Shown: positions 24,393 through 32,255 of the stretch, in pieces | Position numbering within the stretch: the stretch's first letter is position 1 | Layout: the number at the start of each line of letters is the position of its first letter | Source: Anaerolineae bacterium | GTDB taxonomy: Bacteria > Chloroflexota > Anaerolineae > Promineifilales > Promineifilaceae | Assembly (NCBI GenBank): GCA_023384415.1 | Contig: JAHDWJ010000004.1 | Location: forward strand, 1 to 49,574 | DNA length: 49,574 nucleotides | Direction of reading: 5' to 3' | Position numbers and translations under genes: made by a program | Notes under the pieces: generated by a model | What the model saw: only the letters and a program-made list of their open reading frames with translations | Told to the model about the DNA's origin: nothing | Databases searched by the model: none

Positions 24393-25061
24393 TCACTTTT
24401 CTAACCCATGCAAAAACAAGTCCGCTACCTGCTCGCCCAACCAATCGGCGGTAATGGGGTGGCCGTCTTTCCGTTTCAGGCCATCCCAGAGGGCGTCGCT
24501 GAACTCAAACATGACGGAAAACCCCATGATGGCCGCGCTGATAGTACGAGCGGCTATACCCGGATCAACCGGGCGCATTTTTCCAGCTTCGATGGCCTGC
24601 TCAATCAATTGTTCGGTGTTGTGGATGATACGAGCCAGGGCTTCCTGGACGTAATATTGATAAACGTCCTGGTTGAGGTGAGCCTCTTGCATGAACAGCA
24701 TAAAGAGGCGGCGCTCCTGGCGGTGACGAAAGCGGTTGGCGATGAGTTGGGCCACCAGGCCATCTAAATCTTCGGCCTGGCTCTGGCTGATCGCCTGGGT
24801 GACTTCATCGGCATAATTTTGGGCTACGCCGATGAGTAAATCTCGTTTGTTGGTGAAATAGTTGTAGAGGGTGCCTTCGGCGAGGTCGGCAGCGGCCGCG
24901 ATTTCCCTGGTGGTGGCCCGTTCATACCCTTTGCGGCTGAAAACCGCCGCGGCCGCGGAGAGGATTTGCGTTCGACGGGCTTCGGCGCGGCGTTCGCGCC
25001 GGGTCACGGTTGAACTGTCCAGGGTAAACTCCCCTTTGACGTAGAGAAGTCTCTCACACAC
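24393..25061 (-). CDS. TetR/AcrR family regulator, probably of fatty-acid genes
   Basis: About 222 residues, of which the first 15-20 may be untranslated: the GTG at 25061 lacks a ribosome site, and a GTG 18 codons downstream is an alternative. The TetR helix-turn-helix is clear (RRTQILSAAAAVFSRKGYERA, split here for length, then TTREIAAAADLAEGTLYNYF and TNKRDLL). The ligand domain, with RRLFMLFMQEAHLNQDVYQYY, resembles fatty-acid-responsive TetR regulators. Two matching palindromes (25112-25143) lie just upstream, so autoregulation is likely. Its position after the beta-oxidation genes and next to an acyl-CoA-binding protein suggests an acyl-CoA ligand; that is inference. Confidence 0.88.
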   Translation of the reverse strand: MCERLLYVKGEFTLDSSTVTRRERRAEARRTQILSAAAAVFSRKGYERATTREIAAAADLAEGTLYNYFTNKRDLLIGVAQNYADEVTQAISQSQAEDLDGLVAQLIANRFRHRQERRLFMLFMQEAHLNQDVYQYYVQEALARIIHNTEQLIEQAIEAGKMRPVDPGIAARTISAAIMGFSVMFEFSDALWDGLKRKDGHPITADWLGEQVADLFLHGLEK

Positions 25062-25111
25062 TCATTTGAGAGAGTGGGCAATTGAGAAATTATCTGCTCT
25101 ACGTTGTTAAA

Positions 25112-25143
25112 TGAGTGTGCGCTCAAAAATGAGCATGTACTCA
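25112..25143. promoter_or_regulatory. Pair of 14-bp operator palindromes
   Basis: TGAGTGTGCGCTCA (25112-25125) and TGAGCATGTACTCA (25130-25143) share the consensus TGAGyrTGyrCTCA, with centres 18 bp apart, about two helical turns less three bases. A weaker, related palindrome (CTCATTTGAG) lies at 25061-25070 over the annotated start. The sites are 50 bp upstream of the TetR gene and downstream of the acyl-CoA-binding protein gene, so TetR-dimer binding and autoregulation are likely. Confidence 0.7.
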
Positions 25144-25283
25144 ATTATCGCTCAACCATTTAGGAATTGTCAAGAGCAAAATGACGTGGTGCGTCATATG
25201 GGATTATGGGGACAGGGGGGAGCGTGTCAGGCTCAGGCGACGGCCATTGGGTTAGTGGCCGCTTATCGGGTAATTGGCCTGAT

Positions 25284-25544
25284 CTATTTTTTGCTCAGGC
25301 TGTTGGCAAAAGTAATATACTGTTGCATAGCATCATCTTTGCTTGTCTTCTTTAATTTAGCCCAGGCATCATACTTAGCCCGGCCAACCATATCAAACAT
25401 ACCTGGCCGGCCGCCGGTGACATCGCCGACGGTGGCCTGTTTGTAGAGGGCGTATAGCTGTAATAGGGCATCATTGCTGGGGCGTTTGCTTAATTTTTGT
25501 ACATCTGCGGCCGCTTGCTCGAATTGGGTTTTGAGATCAGACAT
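25284..25544 (-). CDS. Acyl-CoA-binding protein
   Basis: About 86 residues, the size of a free-standing ACBP. The four-helix signature is visible: FEQAAADVQKLSKRPSND, LLQLYALYKQATVGDV (the YxLYKQAT-type motif), then RPGMFDMVGRAKYDAWAKL with the conserved Lys and Trp that hold CoA, and a final helix. These proteins bind medium to long acyl-CoAs and buffer them in the cytosol. ACBP is mostly eukaryotic and occurs only in some bacteria. The ATG at 25544 has GGAG at suitable spacing; the in-frame ATG 12 bases upstream overlaps that site and is rejected. Its place by the TetR and beta-oxidation genes suits the role. Confidence 0.9.
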   Translation of the reverse strand: MSDLKTQFEQAAADVQKLSKRPSNDALLQLYALYKQATVGDVTGGRPGMFDMVGRAKYDAWAKLKKTSKDDAMQQYITFANSLSKK

Positions 25545-25588
25545 AGGGTTCTCCATTTTGCTACTTTATAAACGAACTTCTCAGGCGG

Positions 25589-25987
25589 TTAATCGGTTAA
25601 ACTTTCCAGGTAGGTGAGTACGGCCGCGGCCGCATCACCCCCCATTTTAGCATGGGTTAGCAAAGGGATTTTGTGGGGGCCAAGAACGTGTCGCTGACTG
25701 GGGTTGGTGGTGAGTATGGCTTTGACCACCTCAAGCTGGCCTAACATGGCGGCCGCGAACAGATCAAGCCGTGCCCCCTGGGCTAACAAAAAAAGGGCAA
25801 TCTCACGCTGACCGGTGTGTGCGGCCGCGCCCAGCCCTGTCTCCCAATCACCCCCACCCCAATCCCAGGCGGCATTCACTAAAGCTGGTTCCTGGCTCAA
25901 CAGGGTTTTTACCTGGGCCAAATCTCCATGAGCCACCATCACAAACTGCCGTACTAATGTCGTATCAATCGCCGGGGGCATTTGCAT
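25589..25987 (-). CDS. Ankyrin-repeat protein
   Basis: A 132-residue protein made almost wholly of ankyrin-like repeats. Visible repeats are HGDLAQVKTLLSQEPALVN, GLGAAAHTGQREIALFLLAQ with GARLDLF, and AAMLGQLEVVKAILTTNPS. The first repeat is followed by the acidic, Trp-rich loop AAWDWGGGDWETG. There is no signal peptide or membrane segment. It is probably a cytosolic protein-binding module; no partner can be named. It is codirectional with the ACBP gene 45 bp downstream. GCGGCCGC occurs three times and encodes Ala runs in the repeat helices. Confidence 0.85.
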   Translation of the reverse strand: MQMPPAIDTTLVRQFVMVAHGDLAQVKTLLSQEPALVNAAWDWGGGDWETGLGAAAHTGQREIALFLLAQGARLDLFAAAMLGQLEVVKAILTTNPSQRHVLGPHKIPLLTHAKMGGDAAAAVLTYLESLTD

Positions 25988-25988
25988 A

Positions 25989-26227
25989 GTTTCTCGTTTC
26001 CAGTTTCTAGGTTCGAGTTTCTAGTTCTCGTGATCGCTATTGTATTCGTAATCTAGCGGGACTCTGGCGAAAATTGATTTCACCAGTGGTAATGACCAAT
26101 ACAGTAATACACGAATACATTAATTACCAGTGGTTAGATTAAAAAACGCCAGACTCAAGTAATCCAATTGACGAGAGTGTAATTGTACCACTCAGTCCTC
26201 AGTCCTCAGTCCTCACAACTCAGTCCT
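25989..26227. repeat. Repeat words in a 247-bp spacer
   Basis: Positions 25989-26030 hold the TTTCTAG / TCGAGTTTCTAG family (compare 1695-1720). Positions 26191-26227 hold CTCAGTCCTCAGTCCTCAG and a further CTCAGTCCTGA word. The second family also appears within the metH coding sequence at 42887-42916. No gene is visible between them. Confidence 0.75.
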
Positions 26228-26234
26228 GATTACT

Positions 26235-26912
26235 TCACTCCTCTTCATCCGTTTCCCCAGTAATCCGCTTCCGCATTTCATCCATCTCATATTTGAGTGA
26301 GTAGTTGACAATGTACCAGATACCTTTCCAGGTGTCTACATCCATAAAGTCGCGGGGGGATGACCCTTCTAACATATTCATCACTTCAGAGACGGTGCTG
26401 GCTCCAGGCAGCGAGGAGAGCAGCCCCATACCAGGCAGGCTGCTAACAGCCTGGCGCATCTCATTGAACAGAGTACGGGATTGGGTTTCGGCGGAATAGT
26501 TGAGCAGATACCACAACCCTTTCCAGGTATCCAGATCAAGCAAATCTTTGGCCGAGGGGCCGGTTAACCCGGCCTGCAAATCACGTAAAATATCCAGCCG
26601 CATCTCCGGGGTAAACCGCTCCATATTCTCTTTGAGCAGTCGGGCCAACTCCTGGGGGGAAAAGGCGGGGGGGGTATATCCCGGGGCCATTTCCTGGAGC
26701 TTCTTGGCCAGCCGGTTAATTTCGGCAATGGTGGCTTCAAATTGGTGCCGCTGTTCAGGGGTGGGGATTGGGGCCTCGGCTTCCCCACCTTCCGGTTCTG
26801 CTTCTACCACCTTCGTATGAACCCGGCAGACATCTTGCCCTGGCAAAGCGTTATTTTTACACGGCGTCCCCGCCTTCGTCACCGCCGTACATTTAGTTGT
26901 CTCGTCGCTCAT
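26235..26912 (-). CDS. Hypothetical protein with Cys/His knuckle and duplicated DTWKGxWY motif
   Basis: About 225 residues, unrecognised. The N-terminus reads CTAVTKAGTPCKNNALPG followed by QDVCRVH: three Cys and one His spaced like the small zinc knuckle (CxxTxxGxPCxN...C..H) found at the ends of many bacterial proteins. After an acidic linker and a helical middle, two homologous segments follow: DLLDLDTWKGLWYLLNYS and DFMDVDTWKGIWYIVNYS, about 85 residues apart, so the C-terminal half is an internal duplication. Three ATG codons in a row open the gene; AGGAG spacing fits the third (26912). It has no GCGGCCGC octamer. Repeats surround it on both sides. Confidence 0.75.
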   Translation of the reverse strand: MSDETTKCTAVTKAGTPCKNNALPGQDVCRVHTKVVEAEPEGGEAEAPIPTPEQRHQFEATIAEINRLAKKLQEMAPGYTPPAFSPQELARLLKENMERFTPEMRLDILRDLQAGLTGPSAKDLLDLDTWKGLWYLLNYSAETQSRTLFNEMRQAVSSLPGMGLLSSLPGASTVSEVMNMLEGSSPRDFMDVDTWKGIWYIVNYSLKYEMDEMRKRITGETDEEE

Positions 26913-26924
26913 CATCATCTCCTG

Positions 26925-26959
26925 GAATGAATTAGGAATGAGGAATTATGAAGGATGAA
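26925..26959. repeat. GAATTATGAAGGATGAA intergenic repeat
   Basis: The 69-bp gap between two minus-strand genes contains GAATGAATTAGGAATG and GAGGAATTATGAAGGATG, the same family as the tandem array at 1-55 and the words near 8.8-9.0 kb. Confidence 0.8.
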
Positions 26960-26987
26960 AAATTTACCCGCAACTCGAAATTCCCCT

Positions 26988-28946
26988 TTATCTGGCCTTT
27001 TTAATCTCAGCTACCGCTTCTGGGTTCAATAAGCTAGAAGTATCACCAGGGTCTTCCCCCAGGTAAGCGGAGCGGATAATGCGGCGCATCACTTTAGCGC
27101 TGCGGGTTTTGGGTAGGTCTGGCACGAACCATATCTCTTTTGGCTGGAGCGGTTTGCCCATTTCACTGGCTATTTTACCCGTTAATTCCCAGCGCAGGGC
27201 ATCAGATGGTTCGTAACCGGGAAAGAGAACGCAGAAACAGACAATGGCACTCCCTTTGATGAGGTCAGGAATACCAATCGCGGCCGCTTCTGCCACTGCT
27301 TCATGGTCCACCAACACCGATTCCATCTCTGCCGGACCGATCCGTTTACCGGCCACATTGACCGTATCATCAGAGCGGCCCAGGATATACCATTGACCGT
27401 CGTTGTCAATCGCCGCCCAATCCCCATGCACCCACACATCAGGCCAGCGTGACCAATAGGTGTCCAAATACCGCTGCTCATCCTGCCAAAACCCCCGTGT
27501 CATACCAATCCAGGGGGCACGGATGACCAGTTCGCCAACACTGTTCCGTACCGGTTGGCCGTTTTCAGCCAACACATCAGCCGCGATACCCGGACAGGGG
27601 GCAGAAAAGGCGGTGGCTTTGAGCCGCTGGATGGGGGTACCCATGACAATTCCCCCAGCGATTTCGGTGCCGCCGGAGTAGTTGATGATGGGGCGTTGGC
27701 CTTCACCTACCAGATTAAACAGCCAATGCCAGGGGGCGGGGTTCCATGGCTCTCCCGTTGAAGCAAACAGGTGAATGGATGAACGGTCATAACGGGTGAC
27801 CCATTGATCCCCCTGGGGAATCAGGGCCCGGATGAGGGTGGGAGAGATGCCTAGCTGGGTAATTTGATGCCGCTCGACCATTTGCCAGGGGCGGCCGGCG
27901 TCTGGGTAATCTGGGGCCCCATCGAATAAAAAGCAGGTGGACCCCAGCAGGGTTGCGCCAAAGACGAGCCATGGTCCCATCATCCACCCCATGTCGGTGA
28001 ACCATTGGATGCGGTCGCCGGGCTGAACGTCAGTGCCAAAGGCCATATCCTGGGCTGATTTGATGGGGAAGCCGCAGTGGGTATGCACAGCCCCCTTTGG
28101 TTTGCCGGTGGTGCCGGAGGTGTAGATGATCATCAACGTTTCATCGGCCAGGGTGTCAGCGGCCGCAGCCGTAACAGGTTGATGGGGGATGAGATCGTGC
28201 CACAAATGGTCGCGGCCGCGTACCATATTGACCTCATTGCCCGCCCGTTGCAGCACAATAACATGCTCCAGGGTAGGTACAGCCTGGGCAGCCTCGTCAG
28301 CGTGGGGTTTCAGAGGAACCACCTTGCCCCGCCGGAACATGCCATCGGTGGTAAAAAGGGCTTTGGCTCCGGGATCGTTGAGACGGGTGGCGATGGCCCC
28401 TGGGCCAAAGCCGGAAAAGAGGGGAATGATGATACCGCCTAATTTGGCGATGGCTAACAGAGCGATACAAATTTCTGGGGTCATGGGCATGTGCAGGCCG
28501 ATGCCATCCCCTTGTTTTAACCCTAGCTGGCGCAGGGCATTGACACATTGGTTGACTTGTTGAGCCAGCTCGCCATAGGTAAGCTGGCGTACTGTACCTT
28601 CTTCCCCTTCCCAGAGGATGGCGACGCGGCCGCGACTGGTCTCATCTTCGGCCCATTTGTCTACACAGTTGGTAGCAATGTTGAGATGACCGTTTACACA
28701 CCAACGCGGCCGCTGAATCCCCTGGCTCAGATCAACCACCTGGGTATACGGTTGGCTAAAACGGATGTCTAAAAATTGCAGAACCGCTTCGGTGAACCAG
28801 GCTACATCGGCGGTAGAACGAGTTTGCAGTTCAGCCATATCAGCGATACCGTGCTCATCCATGAACCGCTTCAGGTTACTGCGCTCAATGTAGGCCGGGG
28901 TTGGTTCCCAGACAAATTCACCCCCAAAGTCGAAGGTGTCGCTCAT
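26988..28946 (-). CDS. Acetyl-CoA synthetase-like AMP-forming acyl-CoA ligase
   Basis: About 652 residues of the AMP-dependent synthetase family, nearest to acetyl-CoA synthetase or acetoacetyl-CoA synthetase in layout. The P-loop-like A3 motif is IYTSGTTGKPKGAVHTH; WFTDMGWMMGPW, NYSGGTEIAGG (A5), VHGDWAAIDNDGQWYILGRSDD (A7-A8 region, quoted only in part) and the C-terminal PKTRSAKVMRRIIR with the acyl-adenylate Lys are all present. It makes acyl-CoA from a short acid, ATP and CoA. GGAG precedes the ATG at 28946; the ATG two codons earlier is too close. It may feed the beta-oxidation genes of the same region. Codirectional with the gene at 28969. Confidence 0.92.
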   Translation of the reverse strand: MSDTFDFGGEFVWEPTPAYIERSNLKRFMDEHGIADMAELQTRSTADVAWFTEAVLQFLDIRFSQPYTQVVDLSQGIQRPRWCVNGHLNIATNCVDKWAEDETSRGRVAILWEGEEGTVRQLTYGELAQQVNQCVNALRQLGLKQGDGIGLHMPMTPEICIALLAIAKLGGIIIPLFSGFGPGAIATRLNDPGAKALFTTDGMFRRGKVVPLKPHADEAAQAVPTLEHVIVLQRAGNEVNMVRGRDHLWHDLIPHQPVTAAAADTLADETLMIIYTSGTTGKPKGAVHTHCGFPIKSAQDMAFGTDVQPGDRIQWFTDMGWMMGPWLVFGATLLGSTCFLFDGAPDYPDAGRPWQMVERHQITQLGISPTLIRALIPQGDQWVTRYDRSSIHLFASTGEPWNPAPWHWLFNLVGEGQRPIINYSGGTEIAGGIVMGTPIQRLKATAFSAPCPGIAADVLAENGQPVRNSVGELVIRAPWIGMTRGFWQDEQRYLDTYWSRWPDVWVHGDWAAIDNDGQWYILGRSDDTVNVAGKRIGPAEMESVLVDHEAVAEAAAIGIPDLIKGSAIVCFCVLFPGYEPSDALRWELTGKIASEMGKPLQPKEIWFVPDLPKTRSAKVMRRIIRSAYLGEDPGDTSSLLNPEAVAEIKKAR

Positions 28947-28968
28947 GGGCATACTCCAAGGGGAAGTC

Positions 28969-29460
28969 TCAGGTTACGGTAAACTTAGCCGGTTGGTTGG
29001 GCTGGGCAGTGGTCGTAAAAGGTTGGCTGTTTGGCTCATGATCCGGACCGGATGTGGCCTGGCCACTATAGGTCAGGATGCCGTCCTGGTAAGTGATGTT
29101 TTGTTCCCGCAGTTCGTACCCCTGATAGAAGTCCAAAGCAAAGCGATGAAATTGGATCAGGAGCAGATTTTGGAACTGCTGCGGCCGCTCAAAGTAGCGA
29201 GCGGCCGCGAGCAATTCGCGCAACATTTCTGGGGAAGCGCCAACCATCACCCTTTCACCTATCGCCAGAACCGGCTGCCAGTTACGCTCATGTTCACCCC
29301 GTGCCGGCCGCCAATTCGGATCAATCAACCGGTAGGCGGAAATGTTAGCTAAGGCTTCAGGCGGGCCATAATCATGCAGCCAGGCAAATGGCTCTAACAC
29401 CATGCCTGGACGCCATTTTTTTTGCTGCTTCAGGTATTTCTGTACCGCTTCTTGCTCCAT
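28969..29460 (-). CDS. Hypothetical protein downstream of the lethal-factor-like peptidase
   Basis: A 163-residue protein of no recognised family. It is soluble, without signal peptide; WRPGMVLEPFAWLHDYG near residue 20 and LLLIQFHRFALDFYQGYEL near 100 are its most distinctive parts, and the tail is low-complexity (QPFTTTAQPNQPAKF). A GGAG site precedes the ATG. It begins only 20 bp after the stop of the large metallopeptidase-like gene on the same strand, so the two are probably cotranslated from one transcript. A role as chaperone, loading factor or immunity protein for that protein is possible but rests only on position. Confidence 0.65.
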   Translation of the reverse strand: MEQEAVQKYLKQQKKWRPGMVLEPFAWLHDYGPPEALANISAYRLIDPNWRPARGEHERNWQPVLAIGERVMVGASPEMLRELLAAARYFERPQQFQNLLLIQFHRFALDFYQGYELREQNITYQDGILTYSGQATSGPDHEPNSQPFTTTAQPNQPAKFTVT

Positions 29461-29480
29461 TTAATAGCTCCATTGGGGGT

Positions 29481-32168
29481 TTAGGGACCCATTCGCCGCC
29501 GCTGCATCCCTTGTCGTGGGCCAGCCCCAGCCCGACCTACAAGCCGATCAAAGTAATTTTTGGCCCAATCAGGTACAGCGCGGACGTAAGTTTCGCCGCC
29601 AGTGCCAGGGCCAGTGTACGAGGCGTAATGATCCGCAAAAAATTCATAGGTGCAGGTATAGGCATACGGAGATACTCCCGCCGCCAAACTTTGGGTGCGG
29701 GCCGCATCAGCCGCGGAGAACCATTCGCTGTAGTGAGCGCCAAAGATGCGGCCGCTCAATGGAGGCAGCCCCAAATTATTCTGATTGTAATATTGGCGAG
29801 TAGCATTAAACTGTGTCACCGTATCATATACCGCCTGACTGCCCCCCGCAGCGACCCAACCTTGCAGCCATTGTTGACAAAGCAAGGCATTGGCACTACC
29901 GGTGTTACGGGCTTGCACCGCCTCACTATAAATTCGGGCCGCTTGCTGGAAGTTGCTGTTGACCCCATTATGAACAACATTGGTAGCTGAGTTAGCGATC
30001 CCTGCGGTATTGACCAGATCCGTTACCCAATCAGCAGCTCCGGTGTATTTGCGCCACTGGGCTTCAGATGGGGCACTGAATTGGCTAAACCCATTAACCT
30101 GCAAATCCAGGGCGTGGCCCATTTCATGGCGCAGCGTCCACTCAAAGTTGGCAGCCCCAGCCGACATGCCCATACCGGTAACGGTGGCGGAATCAATCCA
30201 ACCGGTCTGCCCCTGGAATGCTCCTTTTAGCGGCCGCACCTGAAAATATGTGGTTGGCCCAACGACCTGTTCCCCTAGCTTGCTGACCATGACACCCGGC
30301 TGAAGAGTGCCCTGGTTGACCGCCGTATTGGGTGTGCCGGCATTATCGGCAAAGAACGCGGCCGCGCCAGTAATTCGCAGCGCATCCCCTGAAACCCAGG
30401 TTTGATAACCACTGGGAGCCAAGGTGGCATTGTCATCCACATTGACCTTATTGGCCAGGGTAATGGTCCGTTTACTGGTGTTGATAGAACGGACACTGGT
30501 AGCCGTGACACTCCCATCTGTCTCCGTGACATCTATAGTGTCATTTTTCTGGAACAAATCCATGTGGGGTTCTTTAATCTTGATGGTGCGGCTGTTCTGC
30601 GCCCCGTCAGCGTGAACCGGTTCAGCGGCCAGGGGCCGGTTGGAACGGATAGTGCCGAAGTTGGCATCGCCCAGCCAGTCGGTGAAAGAGCCGGCGGCGT
30701 TGGGGTTGGTGTTGAGACTGAACCGGGTGAGGACATTGTTAAGGAGAACATTATCGTCGGGCAGACTTTTCAGAGCTAACCAAAGGCGGTGTAAAAAGGT
30801 TTTCGGGTGGGAAGCCGCCTTTTCCATGGGGCGGCCCCAGCGGGTGAGGAACATTTTGCCCAGATCGTTTGAGGTGTAATTGGTGGCGTTATACGCCTGT
30901 TCTTCGATACTGTCCAGAGCGGTACGTTCCGGGCCGGGCAAGGCACTGCCCCGAGGAGCAGCTTCGACAGCGGCCATGACCGCCTTTTTGGCTTTTGCAG
31001 CTGGTTCCGTGTTGAGAGCGATCAGTGCCCCTTGCAAACCGACGGCTCGCTCTTGCGCTTCGGTGATCAAATTTTCTTTGCCGATATACGGTTTGAGCCA
31101 GCGGGCTAAATTGGGGTTGGTAGTGGCCAAAGTTTTAACACTGCCATCACCGGGGTAGAGGTTCATCAAAACGGTGGGACCAAAAATAACTTCAGGGTGG
31201 ACACTGCTCAGGATTTTGCGGACCCGATCTACCAGGGCATCGTCCTGAGCCACTTGCAGACGCTCGTCGTCATTGGCCGTGGCAAAAGCCAGACGCAGAG
31301 AAGCAATGGTCTTCCCTTTTTTATCGAGATAATCGGTTAATTTGCGGTGAAATGGTGTGCCGAGGATGTCCAGAATATGGAGAAATTCATCGGCCTTGAG
31401 GAATTTTCCCGCTTTCATAGCCAGATATTCAGCATTGCCCGCCTGGAGCAGCCGCTGCTGCTGGTCAGCAGTCATACGCATCTCGATAATCGTGAAAACT
31501 TCTGATTTTGACGGTGCGGGTTTAGCTAATTCAGCAACCAGTTGGGCATAGGCGTCTTCGGCCGGGGCACCGATGGGGGTCCGTAGGGAAGTAGCCCCGG
31601 CCGCAGGGGTGAGGCTGGCCGAGGAGACGTACCCAATGGTGCCCGCCAGGGGGCCTCTTTCCACATGGATACGAGACATAAAGACGAAGGCTGATTCTAG
31701 AATGCGAACGTTGGCCCCGGCGGGTAAGGTGCCCAGGGAATTAGCAAACAGGGAGAAGCTATCCCAAATGGTGAGGGGCGCGGCCGCAGGGTTTACGGTA
31801 GCTTGTTGGGTATGCTCTTGTTCCAGCTCGGCTCGCATGAGGGCTGGAGTGCGCTGGACATTGGCCGCCATGCTGCCGACCATCTCCTCTTGATCGCCGC
31901 TAAGGGCCCCATGCCCCGGATGACGCTGTAGTTGACTGGCAACCCGAGTAGCGCGGCGGTTGCCCTGGATTTTGCCAATGTTGCGTAAGGCGGTTTGCTG
32001 TTGCGGCCGCGCCAATCGCTGCACGTTTTTGATCTGGCTTTCATGAGTACCCTGTCCGAAAGCAAACCCATCTAACTCATTGCCCTCTTCAGTACGACGC
32101 TTTTTACGTCGCCTTATCTGACCAAATTTGTCGGAACCAGATTTTACTTTCGTTTTCTGTTGACTCAT
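29481..32168 (-). CDS. Large protein with anthrax-lethal-factor-like metallopeptidase site
   Basis: An 895-residue protein without signal peptide. The basic N-terminus holds ALRNIGKIQGNRRATR (about 62-77), similar to the LQRxIGNxAVxR motif near the start of many eCIS-linked (DUF4157-type) cargo proteins. Two SH3-like segments lie near 160-195 and 630-665 (GVMVSKLGEQVVGPTTYF). The zinc site is HEMGH (681-685) in TLRHEMGHALDLQVNG, with a downstream glutamate E842 in YEFFADHYASY. That pairing closely recalls anthrax lethal factor (HEFGHAVD ... EFFAEAF), peptidase family M34. The C-terminus is Gly/Arg-rich. It could be a delivered toxin or effector. No delivery machinery is in the window. Confidence 0.75.
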   Translation of the reverse strand: MSQQKTKVKSGSDKFGQIRRRKKRRTEEGNELDGFAFGQGTHESQIKNVQRLARPQQQTALRNIGKIQGNRRATRVASQLQRHPGHGALSGDQEEMVGSMAANVQRTPALMRAELEQEHTQQATVNPAAAPLTIWDSFSLFANSLGTLPAGANVRILESAFVFMSRIHVERGPLAGTIGYVSSASLTPAAGATSLRTPIGAPAEDAYAQLVAELAKPAPSKSEVFTIIEMRMTADQQQRLLQAGNAEYLAMKAGKFLKADEFLHILDILGTPFHRKLTDYLDKKGKTIASLRLAFATANDDERLQVAQDDALVDRVRKILSSVHPEVIFGPTVLMNLYPGDGSVKTLATTNPNLARWLKPYIGKENLITEAQERAVGLQGALIALNTEPAAKAKKAVMAAVEAAPRGSALPGPERTALDSIEEQAYNATNYTSNDLGKMFLTRWGRPMEKAASHPKTFLHRLWLALKSLPDDNVLLNNVLTRFSLNTNPNAAGSFTDWLGDANFGTIRSNRPLAAEPVHADGAQNSRTIKIKEPHMDLFQKNDTIDVTETDGSVTATSVRSINTSKRTITLANKVNVDDNATLAPSGYQTWVSGDALRITGAAAFFADNAGTPNTAVNQGTLQPGVMVSKLGEQVVGPTTYFQVRPLKGAFQGQTGWIDSATVTGMGMSAGAANFEWTLRHEMGHALDLQVNGFSQFSAPSEAQWRKYTGAADWVTDLVNTAGIANSATNVVHNGVNSNFQQAARIYSEAVQARNTGSANALLCQQWLQGWVAAGGSQAVYDTVTQFNATRQYYNQNNLGLPPLSGRIFGAHYSEWFSAADAARTQSLAAGVSPYAYTCTYEFFADHYASYTGPGTGGETYVRAVPDWAKNYFDRLVGRAGAGPRQGMQRRRMGP

Positions 32169-32255
32169 ATTAGCCTCTTTTTATACAGGGTGCAGACAGT
32201 AAGAGAGCGATGCCAACTATTATGAATGTGAATATTACCGCTATTTTACCTGGTT

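Noticed and set aside
29481..32168. Complete contractile injection system
   Set aside because: Only a cargo-like N-terminus was seen; no sheath, tube, baseplate or ATPase gene lies in the window.
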